DNA from: Gammaproteobacteria bacterium
Lineage (GTDB): Bacteria; Pseudomonadota; Gammaproteobacteria; Pseudomonadales; Halieaceae
Assembly: GCA_024742415.1 (NCBI GenBank)
Contig: JANSYN010000011.1
Coordinates: 92,212-156,211, forward strand
Reading direction: 5' to 3'
DNA: 64,000 nucleotides
The position numbers were made by a program, and so were the translations under genes. The notes under the pieces were generated by a model. The model saw only the letters and a list, made by a program, of their open reading frames with translations. It searched no databases and was not told where the DNA came from. Shown one piece after another: positions 63,243 to 64,000 of this stretch. Every line of letters begins with the position of its first letter. Within the stretch, counting starts at the first letter, position 1.

Positions 63243-63271
63243 AGGATAGCGAACTGTACTAGTACAGTCAA
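63243..63271 (-). promoter_or_regulatory. Promoter of the antitoxin-toxin-exonuclease operon
   Basis: On the minus strand TTGACT (63271-63266) and TATCCT (63248-63243) are spaced by 17 bases. Palindrome 2 covers the spacer and part of the -35, so a bound antitoxin would block RNA polymerase. Confidence 0.65.
63253..63268. promoter_or_regulatory. Operator palindrome 2 of the toxin-antitoxin operon
   Basis: ACTGTACTAGTACAGT, a perfect 16-base palindrome overlapping the -35 and spacer. A further half-site ACTGT follows at 63271-63275. Confidence 0.78.
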
Positions 63272-63401
63272 CTGTGTCAAAGAACCTTCTTCAAGCTACT
63301 GGCGGTAATGGTGACCACCAAGACTACTGCTGCTTGCCGTTGCTCGTATCTGCTCGTCAGTGCCAAATCACAAAAAAGGGAGAATTGCCCCTGTAGAAAC
63401 G

Positions 63402-63431
63402 ACAAAACCCGGCGACATTGCCGGGTTTTGT
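63402..63431. terminator. Strong bidirectional hairpin terminator
   Basis: A 12-base perfect stem (ACAAAACCCGGC / GCCGGGTTTTGT) with a 6-base loop GACATT, and T-rich flanks on both strands. It lies downstream of the guaA-like fragment and upstream of the toxin-antitoxin promoter, so it insulates the two. It may be the original terminator of the gene to its right. Confidence 0.8.
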
Positions 63432-63590
63432 GATTTTAGTGCCTGCTGTTGCCAGAGAGAGCCAAACGCCCGCCTACCCCCACTCCGCAGCTCAGTTCCT
63501 CAAATGAGCTGCGATTTCGCGCCATTTTTCTGTATTATTTTCAATAGCTTACAGAGCACCAAAACCAAGCGATTTAGTTTACAACAAGCT

Positions 63591-63660
63591 TACAACGAAC
63601 CAACCAACAGTCACGTTGCCTCAACCAGCAAAATCAAAAGGTTGCGTGCAGTTCGTTGTA
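63591..63660. repeat. 10-base inverted repeat beside the guaA junction
   Basis: TACAACGAAC (63591-63600) and GTTCGTTGTA (63651-63660) are perfect inverted copies 50 bases apart, in an AT-rich stretch just after the stop of the guaA-like fragment. The rest of the 480-base gap from the antitoxin start to this gene shows the terminator and AT-rich sequence but no gene. Confidence 0.55.
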
Positions 63661-63669
63661 GCTGCTGCG

Positions 63670-64000
63670 TCACTTAACCCTGCGCAACGATGCCACTTCC
63701 TTGTTAAGCAGTGCATCGAACTCACTACCCTGCACCGCCTCAATCCACGCATTAAGCGTGGGCACCACTTTGTCTGCTGACTTGAGCGCGATAGCATCCT
63801 TTCCGTTTGCAAGCTCAAGCTTCTGCGCCTTGCCGGTGTCCGCACCGGCGGACTCAATAACGTCGGGATAGATAGTGCCCTGCGCCAGCCATTTTACATC
63901 CTTGAGTTTGGTGGCCTCGTGATCAAATACCTCGATGAAGGTGTTGCCGATCACTTTGCGTTTAAGCTCCGGGTCGGTGACACCCTTGAGCTTGCCCAGA
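63670..64000 (-). pseudogene. guaA: GMP synthase (guaA) fragment joined to an unrelated C-terminal tail
   Basis: The frame enters from the right edge as [58 protein letters not shown], clear PP-ATPase-domain sequence of GMP synthase. Normal GuaA continues HVIKSHHNVGGLPEDM and then about 180 residues including the dimerisation domain. Here, at that point, the sequence changes to [51 protein letters not shown] and stops. The tail faintly resembles the last helices of a class 3 periplasmic amino-acid-binding protein. The product cannot be an active GMP synthase. Whether the upstream part is intact lies outside the window; a recombination event or assembly chimera are the alternatives. Confidence 0.8.

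Noticed and set aside
1..64000. tRNA or rRNA genes
   Set aside because: I looked for cloverleaf-like segments with GTTC loops and CCA ends in the intergenic gaps and found none that I could support by eye.

Overview
The window is about 57% GC, gene-dense bacterial chromosome. The gene order der-bamB-yfgM-hisS-ispG-rodZ-pilF-rlmN-ndk-iscX-fdx-hscA-hscB-iscA-iscU-iscS-iscR-trmJ-suhB-secF-secD follows the Pseudomonas-type layout. Together with purL-mltF-tadA, the TonB receptors with an LEEVLVTAQKR-type N-terminus and the c-type cytochromes, this points to an aerobic, probably marine gammaproteobacterium. The Halieaceae/Spongiibacteraceae area is my best guess, by inference only.

Layout. 1-0.94 kb: start of an acyl-CoA dehydrogenase (cut by the edge) and an SDR oxidoreductase. 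1.25-7.5 kb: a three-gene periplasmic cytochrome operon (diheme c4-like, MauG-like diheme peroxidase, beta-helix protein fused to cytochrome c) divergent from a TonB-dependent receptor. 7.5-27 kb: a conserved housekeeping block on the minus strand covering truncated globin, ribosome assembly, outer membrane assembly, histidyl-tRNA synthetase, isoprenoid synthesis, cell shape, pilus biogenesis, rRNA/tRNA modification, Fe-S assembly and Sec export. 27-33 kb: purL, mltF and tadA. 33-41 kb: a BlaI/M56 regulator pair, a TonB receptor and a two-component RND efflux system. 41.5-46.2 kb: an FkbM-like methyltransferase, a Tat-exported epimerase-like protein, and a Tat-signal small subunit coupled to a GMC oxidoreductase. 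46.3-49.4 kb: a von Willebrand A protein with repeated beta domains and a small beta-barrel. 49.5-55 kb: a GNAT-histone deacetylase fusion divergent from a methyltransferase-ATP-grasp fusion, followed by an M32 carboxypeptidase. 55-58.8 kb: a GH20 hexosaminidase, an alpha/beta hydrolase and a membrane protein. 58.9-64 kb: a patchwork accessory region with a decayed glycine-zipper gene, a radical SAM gene bracketed by two REP-like palindromes, an Xre/RES toxin-antitoxin operon with a trailing 3'-5' exonuclease and two palindromic operators, and a guaA fragment joined to an unrelated tail.

The best candidates for undescribed biology are (i) the GNAT-HDAC and methyltransferase-ATP-grasp fusion pair, (ii) the beta-helix/cytochrome/MauG/TonB locus, (iii) the toxin-antitoxin-exonuclease operon beside the broken guaA, and (iv) the radical SAM protein with its cysteine-rich domain in front. 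All functional links are inferred from sequence and gene order.
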